A stretch of DNA of 8,591 nt from Flavobacterium sp. Lineage in GTDB: Bacteria > Bacteroidota > Bacteroidia > Flavobacteriales > Flavobacteriaceae. Location: the NCBI RefSeq assembly GCF_030146175.1, contig NZ_JASLCE010000083.1:1-8591 (forward strand), in the 5' to 3' direction. Positions 6,587 to 8,591 of this stretch are shown here, piece by piece (the first letter of the stretch is position 1; each line of letters opens with the position of its first letter). The notes beneath the pieces were generated by a model that was not told where the DNA came from, did no database searches, and worked only from the letters and a program-made list of their open reading frames with translations. The position numbers and the translations under genes are program-made.

Positions 6587-8591
6587 ATGAGAAATAATTA
6601 CCTGTTATTGTTATTATTTTGCATTTTCTCGGTCAATATGTTTGCGCAAGCGCCTGGTTGTGCGAACGTTCACGGGGGAGATGTGAATGGTAATCCTGTC
6701 TCTCCGATCTGTAATCCGGGGGATTGTAGGAATCTTACAGCAACATTTTTACAAACCGGAGGGACCAATACGTATGCGGTTGCCTCGGTACCTTATGCGC
6801 CACCATTTCCGTTTACCGGCGGAACAGGTGTTTCAGTAAACACTGATGACGTTTGGTCGAATGCCATTTCACTTCCTTTCAAGTTCTGTTATTTCGGAGT
6901 AAATTACACAACTTGTTATATCGGATCAAATGGAATTATTTCATTTAATCCGCAAACAGGGGGGGCATTTTGTGATTATGCGATACCAAACGCGCAGCTG
7001 CCAACAACGTCAACAGGTATGCACCGTAATGCGATTATGTTGTATCAGGATATCGATCCGCGTTTTACAAGACCTGCTAACCAACCACAAATTACTGTTA
7101 ACTATCAAGTGTTAGGAACGTATCCTTGTCGATCACTTGTTGTTAACTTTACCAATGTACCTTATTATAGCAGCGGAAATGATAGTCATGTTGATAATAC
7201 TTTTCAGATCGTATTATATGAAACTACAAATGCAATTGAGTTTTATGTAAAAGCAAGACCAAATCCAAGTCCTACGGTTTCTTCTCCTATTAATGGAGGA
7301 AGAGTTGTTTTAGGTATCCAGAATGCTGCGGGTACTGTAGGATTTACACCTCCTGGTAGAAATACAGGAACCTGGACCGTTACCACTCCGGAGGCATGGC
7401 GTTTTACACCGTCAGGACCGTCTAACGTAACGTTCCAATGGTTGGATGCTACGGGAGCACCTATTAGTAATAGTACTTCGGTAACTGTTTGTCCTACTGT
7501 TAATACATTTTATACAGCCGAAGCAACTTATACCGCTTGTGACGGAACAAAAACAATTGTACGGGATAATGTACCAGTAACCGTTAGTGACTTTGATATT
7601 AACGAACCAGATGATTTGAATAAATGTCCGGACGACACAAGTTGTTGGGATTTAACACATAATAATGCTGTTGTATTGGGTACCTTAAACCCGGCAGATT
7701 ATGTGGTGACCTATTATCCGACTCAGGCTGATGCCGAAAATGAATTTAACTGGATTAATGATCCAACGTGTTATAATCCGGTTGCCGGAAATAACTTCGT
7801 ATATGTAAGGGTGAATGATCCGAATTCGGATTGTCATAAAATCAAAGAATTTGAATTGATTCGCGGTGGATCAACACCTCCTGCATTTACGCAGATTGGA
7901 CCACTTTGTTTAAATACACCACCACCAACATTACCTACAACTTCCAATGATGGAGTTACAGGTTCATGGAGTCCGCTAACAGTAAGTACGAGTGCAGTAG
8001 GTACGACTACGTATACTTTTACACCGGATCCGGCACAATGTTCAAGTGTTACAACTATGGATATTCAGGTGATTGCTGAACCAACGGCAAGTATTACAGG
8101 ATCGACCATCTGTGAGAATACTTCAGGTACTCTTACTGTGACCGGTACACCTAATGCATCTGTAGATTATTCAGTAGGAGGAACTACAACGACAATTACT
8201 TTGGATGCTTCAGGATCGGCTACTATTACAACACCGGTTTTAACAGCTACAACTACTTATACATTAGTAAGCGTAACATCGGCAGGAACAACGCCATGTA
8301 CAAAAACATTAAATACATCGGCTGATGTAACGGTTCTTCCATTACCAACAGCTACTATTAGTGGAACTACTACAATCTGTGCCAACCAGACGGCAGTTAT
8401 CAGCTTTAACGGTACACCGGGAGCAACTGTAAACTACGATGTTGACGGATCTGCAGGAAGCGTTACGTTAAATGCCTCCGGAAATGGATCGGTAACAACG
8501 CCACCATTAACAGTTAATAGTACCTATACATTAGTGAGTGTAATTACAAATGGTACAACACCACAATGTAGTCAGCCAGTAACCGGAAGTG
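6587..8591 (+). CDS. Large secreted modular adhesin with Ig-like repeats (probable T9SS cargo), 3' end outside the window
   Basis: The frame is open from the ATG at 6587 to the window edge: 668 residues with no stop. Residues 1-21 are a signal peptide (MRNNYLLLLLFCIFSVNMFA, then Q). After a Cys-containing lead (C25, C42, C47), residues about 60-275 form a nidogen-like beta domain found at the start of many Flavobacteriaceae surface proteins: SVPYAPPFPFTGGT, DDVWSNAISLPFKFCYFG, YIGSNGIISFNP, IVLYETTNAIEFYV, VLGIQNAAGTVGF and PEAWRFTPSG. Then come beta modules at about 276-335 (VTFQW to TAEATYTACDG), 340-427 (DDLNKC to FVYVRVND), 430-497 (PLCLNTPPPTLPTTS to TYTFTPDPAQC) and two tandem 88-residue repeats from 499. 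Each module from 276 on carries its own cysteines. Such proteins usually end in a gliding-motility/T9SS type B sorting domain, which would lie beyond the window. The likely role is surface adhesion or gliding; this is inferred. Confidence 0.9.
   Translation, partial: MRNNYLLLLLFCIFSVNMFAQAPGCANVHGGDVNGNPVSPICNPGDCRNLTATFLQTGGTNTYAVASVPYAPPFPFTGGTGVSVNTDDVWSNAISLPFKFCYFGVNYTTCYIGSNGIISFNPQTGGAFCDYAIPNAQLPTTSTGMHRNAIMLYQDIDPRFTRPANQPQITVNYQVLGTYPCRSLVVNFTNVPYYSSGNDSHVDNTFQIVLYETTNAIEFYVKARPNPSPTVSSPINGGRVVLGIQNAAGTVGFTPPGRNTGTWTVTTPEAWRFTPSGPSNVTFQWLDATGAPISNSTSVTVCPTVNTFYTAEATYTACDGTKTIVRDNVPVTVSDFDINEPDDLNKCPDDTSCWDLTHNNAVVLGTLNPADYVVTYYPTQADAENEFNWINDPTCYNPVAGNNFVYVRVNDPNSDCHKIKEFELIRGGSTPPAFTQIGPLCLNTPPPTLPTTSNDGVTGSWSPLTVSTSAVGTTTYTFTPDPAQCSSVTTMDIQVIAEPTASITGSTICENTSGTLTVTGTPNASVDYSVGGTTTTITLDASGSATITTPVLTATTTYTLVSVTSAGTTPCTKTLNTSADVTVLPLPTATISGTTTICANQTAVISFNGTPGATVNYDVDGSAGSVTLNASGNGSVTTPPLTVNSTYTLVSVITNGTTPQCSQPVTGS
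8081..8344 (+). repeat. Adhesin tandem repeat, copy 1 (264 bases, 88 residues)
   Basis: This copy encodes residues 499-586, starting PTASITGSTICEN and containing NASVDYSVGG, DASGSATITTP, TTYTLVSVTSAGTTPC and ADVTVLPL. It has one cysteine near each end (509, 571), which suggests one disulfide per Ig-like module. Its pattern is repeated in the following copy. Confidence 0.85.
8345..8591 (+). repeat. Adhesin tandem repeat, copy 2 (cut by window edge)
   Basis: This copy encodes residues 587-668: PTATISGTTTICAN, GATVNYDVDG, NASGNGSVTTP, STYTLVSVITNGTTPQC. It matches copy 1 at roughly half of the positions by eye, with cysteines at equivalent places (598, 661). DNA identity is clearly below 100%, so the duplication is not recent. 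More copies probably follow outside the window. Confidence 0.85.

Noticed and set aside
6930..7115. 61-residue plus-strand frame inside the adhesin gene
   Set aside because: It is an out-of-frame shadow of the continuous adhesin reading frame, which has a signal peptide and consistent domain order.

Overview
The window looks like a chromosomal segment of a Bacteroidota member, most likely Flavobacteriaceae (Flavobacterium or a close relative). The reasons are an AT-rich genome, no Shine-Dalgarno sequences before any start, promoter-like TAnnTTTG -7 boxes, a Rho factor with a long disordered N-terminal insertion, a DUF4293 gene divergent from rho, and a secreted modular adhesin of the kind exported by the type IX secretion system (T9SS).

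Layout. Positions 1-224 (minus) hold the start of a DUF4293-type membrane protein that runs off the left edge. After a 186-base divergent spacer comes rho (411-2159, plus). Its bidirectional terminator (2179-2214) and a second imperfect hairpin (2227-2255) separate it from four housekeeping genes on the minus strand. In transcription order these are folE (5763-5092), cysS (5044-3563), yidD (3504-3277) and lgt (3194-2262). A terminator-like hairpin follows cysS and lies directly in front of yidD, which suggests two units, folE-cysS and yidD-lgt, with possible read-through. Further right is a small secreted protein of unknown function (6377-5937, minus) with its own terminator. Divergent from it, a large secreted protein starts at 6587 (plus) and is still open at the right edge.

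Functions. The left three quarters are core functions: transcription termination (Rho), lipoprotein lipidation (Lgt), membrane-protein insertion (YidD), Cys-tRNA charging (CysS) and the first step of folate/pterin synthesis (FolE). They share a neighbourhood rather than one pathway, although YidD and Lgt both serve envelope biogenesis. The right quarter (5881-8591) is the accessory part: a divergent pair of exported proteins, one small and unrecognised, the other a modular adhesin with Ig-like domains each carrying cysteine pairs.

No mobile element, CRISPR array, tRNA or rRNA was seen, and I found no convincing new multi-gene system. The best candidates for follow-up are the unrecognised secreted protein beside the adhesin, the adhesin itself, and the disordered segment of Rho.
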